From: SCGC-AG-212-J23 sp036406675
GTDB lineage: Bacteria > Pseudomonadota > Gammaproteobacteria > Burkholderiales > SG8-39
Direction: 5' to 3'
Assembly: GCA_036406675.1 (NCBI GenBank)
Contig: DASXAO010000152.1
Location: 1 to 6,829, forward strand
Length of the DNA stretch: 6,829 nucleotides
Position 1 is the first letter of the stretch. Every line of letters starts with the position of its first letter. Below, in pieces: positions 1 through 5,432 of this stretch. Both the position numbers and the translations under genes were made by a program. The notes below the pieces were generated by a model. That model was not told the DNA's origin, searched no databases, and saw nothing but the letters and a program-made list of their open reading frames with translations.

Positions 1-1934
1 TCGGGCTGGCCGAGGAGAACCACCACGTCGCCCGGCTGCAGCGGGCCTGCCTCGCTCGCCGCGAGGTTCATGCGCACGCCGCGCCGGCGGACTGCCCGCA
101 CCTGCACGCCGCCGAGGCGCAAGTCCGCGAGCGCCCGGCCCACGGCGTGGGCCTGCGCGTCGAGCGTGATCGAATGCAGCCGCGCCGGCGCCTCCTGCGC
201 GTCCTGCTCGTCGCTTTCCCCGCGAAAAAGCCCGCGCAGGAGCTCGTAGTGCTCCTCGCGCACCTGGGCCACGCGGCGCATCACCCGGCTGAGCGGCATG
301 CCGAGCCAGACGAGGGTGTGCGATGCGAGCATCACGCCGGATTCGAACGCCTCCGGCACAACCTCCGAGGCGCCGGCCGCGCTCAGCCGCTCGATGTCGG
401 CCTCGTCGCGCGCCCGCACGACGACAGGAACGCGCGCGTTGAGCTCGTGCACGTGCGCGAGGACGCGCACGGCCGCGTTCGCGTCGGCAAAGGTGATCAC
501 CAGCGCCGCCGCGCGCGCGATGCCGGCGGCGACGAGCGCCTCGCGCCGCGCACTGTCGGCGAACACCACCGTGTCGCCGGCGGCGGCGGCCTCGCGCACC
601 CGCTCCGGGTCGAGGTCGAGCGCCACGTAGCGCACGCCCTCCGCCGCGAGCAGCCGCGCGAGGCGCTGCCCGTTGCGCCCGTAGCCGAGGATGATGACGT
701 GGCGCTCGGCTTCGATCGACTGCACCGCCACCTGGTGCAGCGCGAGCGAGCGCAGCATCCACTCGGAGCGCGACAGCCGCATCACGATGCGGTCGCTCGC
801 CTGGATCAGGAACGGCGTCGCGAGCATCGACAGGATCATCGCCGCGAGCAGGACCTGCAGGAAGCGCTCGGGCACTACGCCCGCGGCGTTGGTGAGCGCG
901 AGCAGCACGAAACCGAACTCGCCGGCCTGCGCCGCCGCGAGGCCGACGCGCAGCGCCGTGCCGGGCGCCGCGCCGAAGACACGCGACAGCGCAGCGATCA
1001 GCGCGAACTTTCCCGCCATGAGCGCGGCGAACAGCGCCACCACGGAGACGAGCTCGCGCAGCACGAGCGGCAGGTCGAGCAGCATCCCGACCGTGACGAA
1101 GAAGAGCCCCAGCAGCACGTCGCGGAACGGCTTGATGTCCTCCTCGACCTGGAAGCGGTACTCGGTCTCCGAGATCAGCATCCCGGCGAGGAAGGCGCCG
1201 AGCACCATCGAGAGCCCGGCGAGCGACGTGAGGTACGCCATCACCAGGATCACGAGCAGCACGTTCAGCACGAACAGCTCGTTCGAGCGGCGGCGCGCCA
1301 CCACTCGGAGCCAGCCGCGCATCAGGCGCGGCCCGGCGACCATCACGATGGCGAGCGCCGCGACCGCCTTGCCGAGCGCGATGGCGAGCGCCGCGCCGAG
1401 CTCGCCGCCCGGATGCCCGAGCGCCGGCACGATCACGAGCAGGGGCACCACCGCGAGGTCCTGGAACAGGAGCACGCCGATGACCTCGCGGCCGTGCGGC
1501 GAATCGAGCTCCATGCGCTCGGCGAGCATCTTCGAAACGATCGCGGTCGACGACATCGCCACGATGCCGCCGAGCGCGAGCCCGGCCTGCCATCCCCAGC
1601 CGGCGAGCGCGGCGAGCGCCATCACGATCGCGACCGTCGCGGCGACCTGCGCGAGGCCCAGGCCGAACACCACGCGGCGCATCGCCAGGAGCCGCGGCAG
1701 GCTGAACTCCAGGCCAATCGAGAACATCAGGAACACCACGCCGATCTGCGCGAGCAGGCGCGTGTCCTCGCGCTCGGGCGACATCAGGTGCAGCGCATAC
1801 GGCCCGAGCGCGAGCCCGGTGACGAGATAGCCGATCATCGCCGGCAGACGCAGGCTCCTGCAGGCGACCACCGCCACGACCGCGCAGGCGAGCACGATCA
1901 GCACCGCTTGCAGGGAAACGGCGGCAGGGTCCAT
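1..1934 (-). CDS. Kef-type CPA2 potassium/proton antiporter, 3' end cut off
   Basis: Inner-membrane monovalent cation:proton antiporter of the CPA2 family, related to KefB/KefC, which export K+ in exchange for H+ to acidify the cytoplasm under electrophile stress. I translated the minus strand by hand: it is open from the ATG at 1934-1932 to the window edge (644 codons). Residues 1-385 form the multi-pass exchanger domain, with GLEFSLPRL (74-82), MSSTAIVSKMLAER (127-140), LLFQDLAVVPLL (155-166), DIKPFRDVLLGLFF (266-279) and AQAGEFGF (335-342). DIKPF corresponds to the cytosolic gating loop of KefC. A nucleotide-binding RCK_N/TrkA-N domain starts near residue 412, with GYGRNG at 417-422 and acidic D440/D442. 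A second, RCK_C-like segment starts near 585 and runs off the edge. E. coli KefC lacks that C-terminal domain, so control by glutathione cannot be assumed; YbaL-like or other CPA2 members are alternatives. Family assignment is firm, ion and ligand are not. Confidence 0.93.
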   Translation of the reverse strand, partial: MDPAAVSLQAVLIVLACAVVAVVACRSLRLPAMIGYLVTGLALGPYALHLMSPEREDTRLLAQIGVVFLMFSIGLEFSLPRLLAMRRVVFGLGLAQVAATVAIVMALAALAGWGWQAGLALGGIVAMSSTAIVSKMLAERMELDSPHGREVIGVLLFQDLAVVPLLVIVPALGHPGGELGAALAIALGKAVAALAIVMVAGPRLMRGWLRVVARRRSNELFVLNVLLVILVMAYLTSLAGLSMVLGAFLAGMLISETEYRFQVEEDIKPFRDVLLGLFFVTVGMLLDLPLVLRELVSVVALFAALMAGKFALIAALSRVFGAAPGTALRVGLAAAQAGEFGFVLLALTNAAGVVPERFLQVLLAAMILSMLATPFLIQASDRIVMRLSRSEWMLRSLALHQVAVQSIEAERHVIILGYGRNGQRLARLLAAEGVRYVALDLDPERVREAAAAGDTVVFADSARREALVAAGIARAAALVITFADANAAVRVLAHVHELNARVPVVVRARDEADIERLSAAGASEVVPEAFESGVMLASHTLVWLGMPLSRVMRRVAQVREEHYELLRGLFRGESDEQDAQEAPARLHSITLDAQAHAVGRALADLRLGGVQVRAVRRRGVRMNLAASEAGPLQPGDVVVLLGQP

Positions 1935-1938
1935 GGGC

Positions 1939-1944
1939 TATACT
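1939..1944 (+). promoter_or_regulatory. possible -10 element for kdsD (TATACT)
   Basis: TATACT matches the sigma-70 -10 consensus at five of six positions and is the only AT-rich hexamer in the 18-bp gap between the divergent antiporter and kdsD starts. No good -35 sits upstream: GAAACG at 1915-1920 has an 18-bp spacer but matches poorly. Initiation about seven bases downstream would fall near 1951, only a couple of bases before the kdsD ATG at 1953, giving a leaderless or nearly leaderless message. This is inference from one short motif. Confidence 0.3.
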
Positions 1945-1952
1945 CAGCGCGC

Positions 1953-2966
1953 ATGATAAGGGCAGCCTCGAAGACGCGGCACGGCCAGGCGTCGAGCGGC
2001 GGAGAAACGGCGCTCGAGCTGGCGCGGCGCGTGCTCGCGATCGAGGCCGACGCGGTGCGCGCCCTCATCGAGCGCGTCGACGAGCGCTTCCTTGCCGCGG
2101 TTTCGCTGATCCTCGAGCGGCGCGGGCGCGTGGTGGTGAGCGGCATCGGCAAGTCCGGCCACATCGCGCGCAAGATCGCCTCGACGCTCGCCTCGACCGG
2201 AACGCCGGCGGTGTTCCTGCACCCCGCCGAGGCGCTGCACGGCGACCTCGGCATGATCGAGGCCGGCGACGTGTTCGTCGCCATCTCGCATTCGGGCGAG
2301 AGCGAGGAGCTGCTCAACATCATCCCGCAGGTGAAGCGCCGCGGCGCCAGGCTGATCGCGCTCACCGGCCGGCGCGACTCCACGCTGGCGAAGGAATCCG
2401 ACGTGCTGCTAGACGCCGGCGTGGCGCAGGAAGCCTGCCCGCACAATCTCGCGCCCACCGCGAGCACCACCGCCGCGCTCGCCCTCGGCGATGCGCTCGC
2501 CGTGGCGCTGCTCGACGCGCGCGGCTTCTCGGCCGACGATTTCGCGCGCTCGCACCCCGGCGGCGCGCTCGGCCGGCGCCTGCTCACGCACGTGAGCGAC
2601 GTCATGCGCACCGGCGCGGAACTGCCCGCGGTCCCCGCGGACGCGAGCTTCAAGCAGGCGCTGCTCGAGATTTCGCGCGGCCGCATGGGCATGACGGCCG
2701 TGCTCGACGCCGAGCGCCGCGTGCGCGGCATCTTCACCGACGGCGACCTGCGCCGCTCGCTCGAGAAGGGCGTCGACCTCGAGCGCACCCGGGTCAGCGA
2801 AGTGATGACGCCGGGGCCGCGCACCATCCGGCCCGAGGCGCTCGCGGTCGAGGCCGTGCAGATCATGGAGCGCCACAAGGTGAACCAGCTCCTGGTGGTC
2901 GACGGGGACGGGCGGCTCGCGGGGGCGCTCAACATGCACGACCTGTTCCGCGCCAAGGTCATCTAG
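1953..2966 (+). CDS. kdsD: arabinose-5-phosphate isomerase KdsD
   Basis: Cytoplasmic aldol-ketol isomerase converting D-ribulose 5-phosphate to D-arabinose 5-phosphate, the first step toward KDO for the LPS inner core. The protein is 337 residues; E. coli KdsD is about 328. An N-terminal SIS domain (about 25-210) carries GKSGH (66-70), HGDLG (96-100) and SHSGESEE (112-119), followed by QEACP (159-163) and SHPGGALG (200-207). K67, E119, E160 and H201 lie at a constant +8 offset from the E. coli active-site set K59, E111, E152 and H193 (recalled from memory). A CBS pair follows (about 215-337), with FTDGDLRR at 261-268 and a conserved NMHDL near the end. The frame stays open about 600 codons upstream, but that part lies antisense to the antiporter; the ATG at 1953 gives the family's normal length. 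No Shine-Dalgarno sequence precedes it. It heads the run and lies 11 bp before kdsC. Confidence 0.97.
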   Translation: MIRAASKTRHGQASSGGETALELARRVLAIEADAVRALIERVDERFLAAVSLILERRGRVVVSGIGKSGHIARKIASTLASTGTPAVFLHPAEALHGDLGMIEAGDVFVAISHSGESEELLNIIPQVKRRGARLIALTGRRDSTLAKESDVLLDAGVAQEACPHNLAPTASTTAALALGDALAVALLDARGFSADDFARSHPGGALGRRLLTHVSDVMRTGAELPAVPADASFKQALLEISRGRMGMTAVLDAERRVRGIFTDGDLRRSLEKGVDLERTRVSEVMTPGPRTIRPEALAVEAVQIMERHKVNQLLVVDGDGRLAGALNMHDLFRAKVI

Positions 2967-2977
2967 CGCCCCAGCGC

Positions 2978-3529
2978 ATGCCGATCTCCGCTCCCGACGC
3001 GCTGGAACGGGCCCGGCGCGTGCGGCTCATGATTTTCGACGTCGACGGGGTGCTCACCGACGGCAGACTCTGGTACGGTGCCGGCGGGGAGGAGCTCAAG
3101 GTGTTTCATTCCTTCGACGGGCACGGGATCAAGATGCTCGCGGCGAGCGGCGTCGCCTGCGCCGTGCTCTCGGGCCGGCGCTCCGGCGCGGTGGCGGCGC
3201 GCTGCGCCGAGCTCGGCATCGAGCACGTGCTCCAGGGCATCGACGACAAGCTTCCGGCCTTCGAAAAGCTGCGCACCGGCCTTGCGCTGCCCGCGGAGGA
3301 GTGCGGCTTCATGGGCGACGAGGTCGTGGACCTGCCGGTGCTCGGCCGCTGCGGCCTCGCCTGCGCGCCGCCCGAGGCGCGCGCGCAGGTGCTCGCGGCC
3401 GTGCATTACGTTTCCGAGGCGCTCGCGGGCCGCGGCGCCGCCCGCGAGGTGTGCGAGTTCGTGATGCGCGCCCAGGGCACGCTCGAGCGCGCGCTGCAGG
3501 GCAGCGCTGGCATGAAAGCCGGCGCATGA
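2978..3529 (+). CDS. kdsC: KDO-8-phosphate phosphatase KdsC
   Basis: HAD-superfamily phosphatase that hydrolyses 3-deoxy-D-manno-octulosonate 8-phosphate to KDO and phosphate in the cytoplasm. The 183-residue protein is close to the usual size of about 170-190 for this C0-type (capless) HAD family, which normally forms tetramers. Motif I is DVDGVLTDG (21-29) with nucleophile D21 and acid/base D23. Motif II is S65 in LSGRRSG, motif III is K91 in DDKLPAF, and motif IV is GDEVVDLP (113-120) with D114 and D118 as probable Mg2+ ligands. The tail has RGAAREVCE (152-160), matching the conserved RGA-REVC segment of KdsC that helps close the active site of the next subunit. No strong ribosome binding site is seen before the ATG. 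The gene follows kdsD by 11 bp, and its TGA overlaps the lptC ATG by 4 bp (ATGA), suggesting translational coupling. Confidence 0.96.
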   Translation: MPISAPDALERARRVRLMIFDVDGVLTDGRLWYGAGGEELKVFHSFDGHGIKMLAASGVACAVLSGRRSGAVAARCAELGIEHVLQGIDDKLPAFEKLRTGLALPAEECGFMGDEVVDLPVLGRCGLACAPPEARAQVLAAVHYVSEALAGRGAAREVCEFVMRAQGTLERALQGSAGMKAGA

Positions 3530-4095
3530 GGCTCAGCACGACGCGGCTCTTCCCGCTTGCGCTGATGCTCTCGCTCGCGCTCCTCACGTTCTACCTCGAC
3601 CGCATGGTGCACGAGGACGAGGGCGCGCCGACCAAGCGGCGCCACGACCCCGACTACATCGTCACCGATTTCACCAGCACGACCTACGACCGCGAAGGCC
3701 GGCCGCTCAGCCTGCTGTCGGCGGCGCGCATGCTGCACTATCCCGACGACGACACCACCGAGCTCACCGCGCCGCACATGGTGCAGACGCGCCCCGCCGA
3801 GCCGCGCATGTCCGTGACCGCCAAGCGCGGCGCGGTGTCGGCCGACGGCGAGGAGATCTTCCTCTACGACAACGTCGTCCTGGTGCGCGAGGCGGACGGC
3901 GAGCGCCCGGAGGCGCGGCTCACCACGAGCTTCCTGCACGTGCTGCGCGAGCGTGCGCTCGTGCGCACCGACCGGGAGGTGACGATCGTCGAGGACTCGC
4001 GCTCGCTCACCGGCCGCGGCATGGAATACGACGCCGAGTCGCGCGTGTTCAATCTGATGGCGGACGTGCGCGGACGCTTCGAGCCGAAGAAATGA
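3526..4095 (+). CDS. lptC: LPS export system protein LptC
   Basis: Bitopic inner-membrane protein that joins the LptB2FG extractor to the periplasmic LptA bridge. The 189-residue product has one hydrophobic N-terminal anchor (about 8-24, LFPLALMLSLALLTFYL) after a short basic segment, then a periplasmic beta-jellyroll LptC domain (about 44-187). Family features include YIVTDFTSTTYDREGRP (44-60), the Y-hydrophobic-D-F entry strand with a following G-P turn, and LTGRGMEYDAESRVFNL (161-177), which resembles the C-terminal strand that docks on LptA. LptC sequences diverge strongly, so assignment rests on the anchor, these blocks and position between kdsC and lptA. Both ends overlap neighbours by ATGA: the start with the kdsC stop and the stop with the lptA start. 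Size agrees with E. coli LptC (191). An open frame extends upstream inside kdsC; I chose the ATG at 3526 because it gives normal length and places the anchor at the N-terminus. Confidence 0.94.
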   Translation: MRLSTTRLFPLALMLSLALLTFYLDRMVHEDEGAPTKRRHDPDYIVTDFTSTTYDREGRPLSLLSAARMLHYPDDDTTELTAPHMVQTRPAEPRMSVTAKRGAVSADGEEIFLYDNVVLVREADGERPEARLTTSFLHVLRERALVRTDREVTIVEDSRSLTGRGMEYDAESRVFNLMADVRGRFEPKK

Positions 4096-4625
4096 CTCGC
4101 GGGATGTTGATCGTCTTTCTGGCTGCCGTCTTGCCCGCGTGGGCGGAGAAGGCCGACCGCGACAAGCCCACCCAGATCGAGGCCAACCGCATGAGCGCGG
4201 ACGACATCAAGCGCATGACGATCTTCGAGGGCAACGTGATCCTGACCAAGGGGACCGTCGCGGTGCGCGCGGAGCGCATCATCGTGCGCCAGGACGCCGA
4301 GGGCTACCAGCTCACCAGCGCCACCGGCGCGCCGGTGCGCTTCAAGCAGAAGCTGGACCCGAAGGAAGGCGAGAAGGAAGGCCAGTGGATGGACGGCGAG
4401 GCGCTGCGCGTCGAGATCGACGAGCGCAAGCAGACCCTCGAGCTGTTCGACAACGCGCGCGTCAACCGCGGCGGCGACCAGGTGACGGGCGCCTACATCT
4501 TCGTCGACCAGCGCTCGGATTTCTACCAGGTGACCACCGGCAAGGGAGGCAAGGAACCGGGCCGGGTCACCATGACGATGCAGCCCAGCAAGGGCGGCGG
4601 CGCCACCAAGGACGGGAAGAAATGA
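4092..4625 (+). CDS. lptA: periplasmic LPS-bridge protein LptA
   Basis: Periplasmic protein whose head-to-tail units form the beta-jellyroll bridge carrying LPS from LptC to LptD at the outer membrane. The 177-residue precursor starts with a signal peptide: a short basic N-terminus, hydrophobic MLIVFLAAVLP (5-15) and an AWA cleavage site with probable cutting after A18. The mature OstA/LptA domain starts at KPTQIEANRM (25-34) and includes IFEGNVILTKGTVAVRAERI (44-63), a strand pattern typical of the family, and QVTGAYIFVDQRSDFYQV (130-147). The C-terminal tail (about 150-177) is rich in Gly and Lys and looks unstructured. Size agrees with E. coli LptA (185). The start overlaps the lptC stop (ATGA). 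The stop codon sits in a second ATGA that opens a 14-codon mini-ORF leading to lptB, so lptB is separated by 37 bp rather than directly overlapped. Confidence 0.95.
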   Translation: MTRGMLIVFLAAVLPAWAEKADRDKPTQIEANRMSADDIKRMTIFEGNVILTKGTVAVRAERIIVRQDAEGYQLTSATGAPVRFKQKLDPKEGEKEGQWMDGEALRVEIDERKQTLELFDNARVNRGGDQVTGAYIFVDQRSDFYQVTTGKGGKEPGRVTMTMQPSKGGGATKDGKK

Positions 4626-4666
4626 CGGGCCGGGGACGGACCACGTCTTTCCTGGAAGCGCGTTGA
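4622..4666 (+). CDS. possible coupling mini-ORF between lptA and lptB
   Basis: A 14-codon reading frame (MTGRGRTTSFLEAR) begins with an ATG that overlaps the lptA TGA in ATGA and ends with a TGA that overlaps the lptB TTG start in TTGA. It thus spans the 37-bp gap with a 4-bp overlap at each side. AAGGA at 4608-4612 is a plausible ribosome binding site, nine bases before the ATG. The bases around this ATG (GAAGAAATGAC, 4616-4626) are identical to those around the lptA start (4086-4096). Ribosomes could pass from lptA to lptB through it by re-initiation. I know of no such peptide in the family, and chance is a real alternative because few stops occur in sequence this GC-rich. The peptide itself shows no domain. 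Confidence 0.3.
   Translation: MTGRGRTTSFLEAR
4654..4658 (+). promoter_or_regulatory. probable ribosome binding site of lptB
   Basis: GGAAG lies four bases before the TTG at 4663, a slightly short spacing. Upstream in the same frame there is no ATG or GTG before the sequence enters lptA, so this weak site supports the TTG as the start. Starting there makes the protein align residue for residue with the N-terminus of E. coli LptB as I remember it. Confidence 0.4.
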
Positions 4667-5385
4667 GCCAGCTGCGCTCGCAAAGCCTGCGCAAGCGCTA
4701 CAAGTCGCGCACCGTGGTGCAGGACGTCTCGCTCGAGGTCACCAGCGGCGAAGTCGTCGGCCTGCTCGGCCCCAACGGCGCCGGCAAGACGACCTGCTTC
4801 TACATGATCGTGGGGCTGGTGCCGGTCGACGCGGGCTCGATCCACCTCGACGGCAACGAGCTCACGCACCTGCCGATCCACCGCCGCGCGCGCCTGGGCA
4901 TCTCCTACCTGCCGCAGGAGAACTCGGTGTTCCGGCGGCTCTCGGTGGAGGAGAACGTGCAGGCGATCCTCGAGCTGCAGGGCCTGCCGCAGGCCGACAT
5001 CGAGCCGCGCCTGGTGGAGCTTTTGAAGGACCTGAACATCGCCCACCTGCGCAAGCACACCGCGATCTCGCTGTCGGGTGGCGAGCGGCGCAGGCTCGAG
5101 ATCGCGCGCGCGCTCGGCACGCGTCCGACGTTCATCCTGCTCGACGAGCCCTTCGCCGGCGTCGACCCGATCGCGGTGCTCGACATCCAGCGCATCATAA
5201 GGTTCCTCAAGGAGCGCGGCATCGGCGTGCTCATAACAGACCATAACGTCCGGGAAACGCTGGGCATCTGCGATCGCGCGTACATTATCAATGAGGGCGC
5301 GGTGCTCGCATCGGGCCATCCCGAGGAGATTGTTTATAATGACAACGTGCGCCGGGTGTATCTGGGAGAGAACTTCCGGATGTAG
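4663..5385 (+). CDS. lptB: LPS export ABC transporter ATPase LptB (TTG start)
   Basis: Cytoplasmic ATPase whose dimer drives LptF/LptG to pull LPS out of the inner membrane and push it toward LptC and LptA. At 240 residues it matches E. coli LptB (241). All ABC motifs are intact: Walker A GPNGAGKTT (36-44), Q-loop Q85 in YLPQE, signature LSGGERRR (137-144), Walker B FILLDEP (157-163) with catalytic E162, D-loop GVDP (166-169) and switch H194 in ITDHNVRETL. LFRRLS-type sequence after the Q-loop (VFRRLSV, 89-95) is typical of LptB, and the C-terminal RVYLGENF is a family hallmark. The start is TTG; no in-frame ATG or GTG lies between lptA and this point. Codon use changes in the last quarter (about 5194-5340), with ATA, AGG, CAT, ATT, GTT, TAT and AAT replacing the GC-ending codons used earlier. 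That part holds a TATAAT that may serve rpoN. Confidence 0.97.
   Translation: MSQLRSQSLRKRYKSRTVVQDVSLEVTSGEVVGLLGPNGAGKTTCFYMIVGLVPVDAGSIHLDGNELTHLPIHRRARLGISYLPQENSVFRRLSVEENVQAILELQGLPQADIEPRLVELLKDLNIAHLRKHTAISLSGGERRRLEIARALGTRPTFILLDEPFAGVDPIAVLDIQRIIRFLKERGIGVLITDHNVRETLGICDRAYIINEGAVLASGHPEEIVYNDNVRRVYLGENFRM
5335..5340 (+). promoter_or_regulatory. possible -10 element for rpoN inside lptB (TATAAT)
   Basis: A perfect TATAAT hexamer lies in the 3' end of lptB, encoding Tyr-Asn with codons uncommon in this window. A TG lies two bases upstream, one base off the extended -10 position. No recognisable -35 is present 15-19 bp upstream (the region is GC-rich, around 5310-5319). If active, it would start transcription near 5347 and give rpoN a leader of about 85 bases. 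From memory, rpoN in enterobacteria also has promoter activity within or near the upstream ABC gene, which makes the idea reasonable but unproven here. Confidence 0.3.
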
Positions 5386-5432
5386 CTCGATCGTAGCTTT
5401 GTAACCTTCGGCCCGGCAATCTGCGCATCTCG
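5386..5432 (+). other. lptB-rpoN intergenic gap
   Basis: This 47-bp gap separates the lptB stop from the rpoN start. I see no inverted repeat with a T-run that would suggest a terminator, and no Shine-Dalgarno sequence in the 15 bases before the rpoN ATG. Lack of a terminator is consistent with read-through from the lpt genes into rpoN. Confidence 0.6.

Noticed and set aside
570..600. GCC/GGC repeat tract in the antiporter gene
   Set aside because: It encodes a short Ala/Gly run (about residues 449-453) in a surface part of the RCK_N domain and is ordinary for a GC-rich genome.
147..1952. An open frame of about 600 codons upstream of and in frame with kdsD, which could look like a large fusion protein
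   Set aside because: It is entirely antisense to the well-conserved antiporter, its translation is low-complexity Arg/His/Glu-rich text, and kdsD reaches its normal length from the ATG at 1953. Long stop-free shadows are expected at this GC content.
1898..2962. A minus-strand frame of 354 codons opposite kdsD
   Set aside because: It mirrors a certain gene, has Ser/Arg/Ala-rich shadow composition and no recognisable domain.
4139..4621. The part of a plus-strand frame that overlaps lptA and runs into the mini-ORF
   Set aside because: Its translation is Arg/Gly/Asp-rich shadow sequence of lptA in another frame. Only the last 14 codons, outside lptA, have independent features worth noting.
5386..5432. 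Possible terminator or sigma-54 (-24/-12) promoter between lptB and rpoN
   Set aside because: No stem-loop with a T-run and no GG-N10-GC arrangement resembling the sigma-54 consensus could be found by eye.
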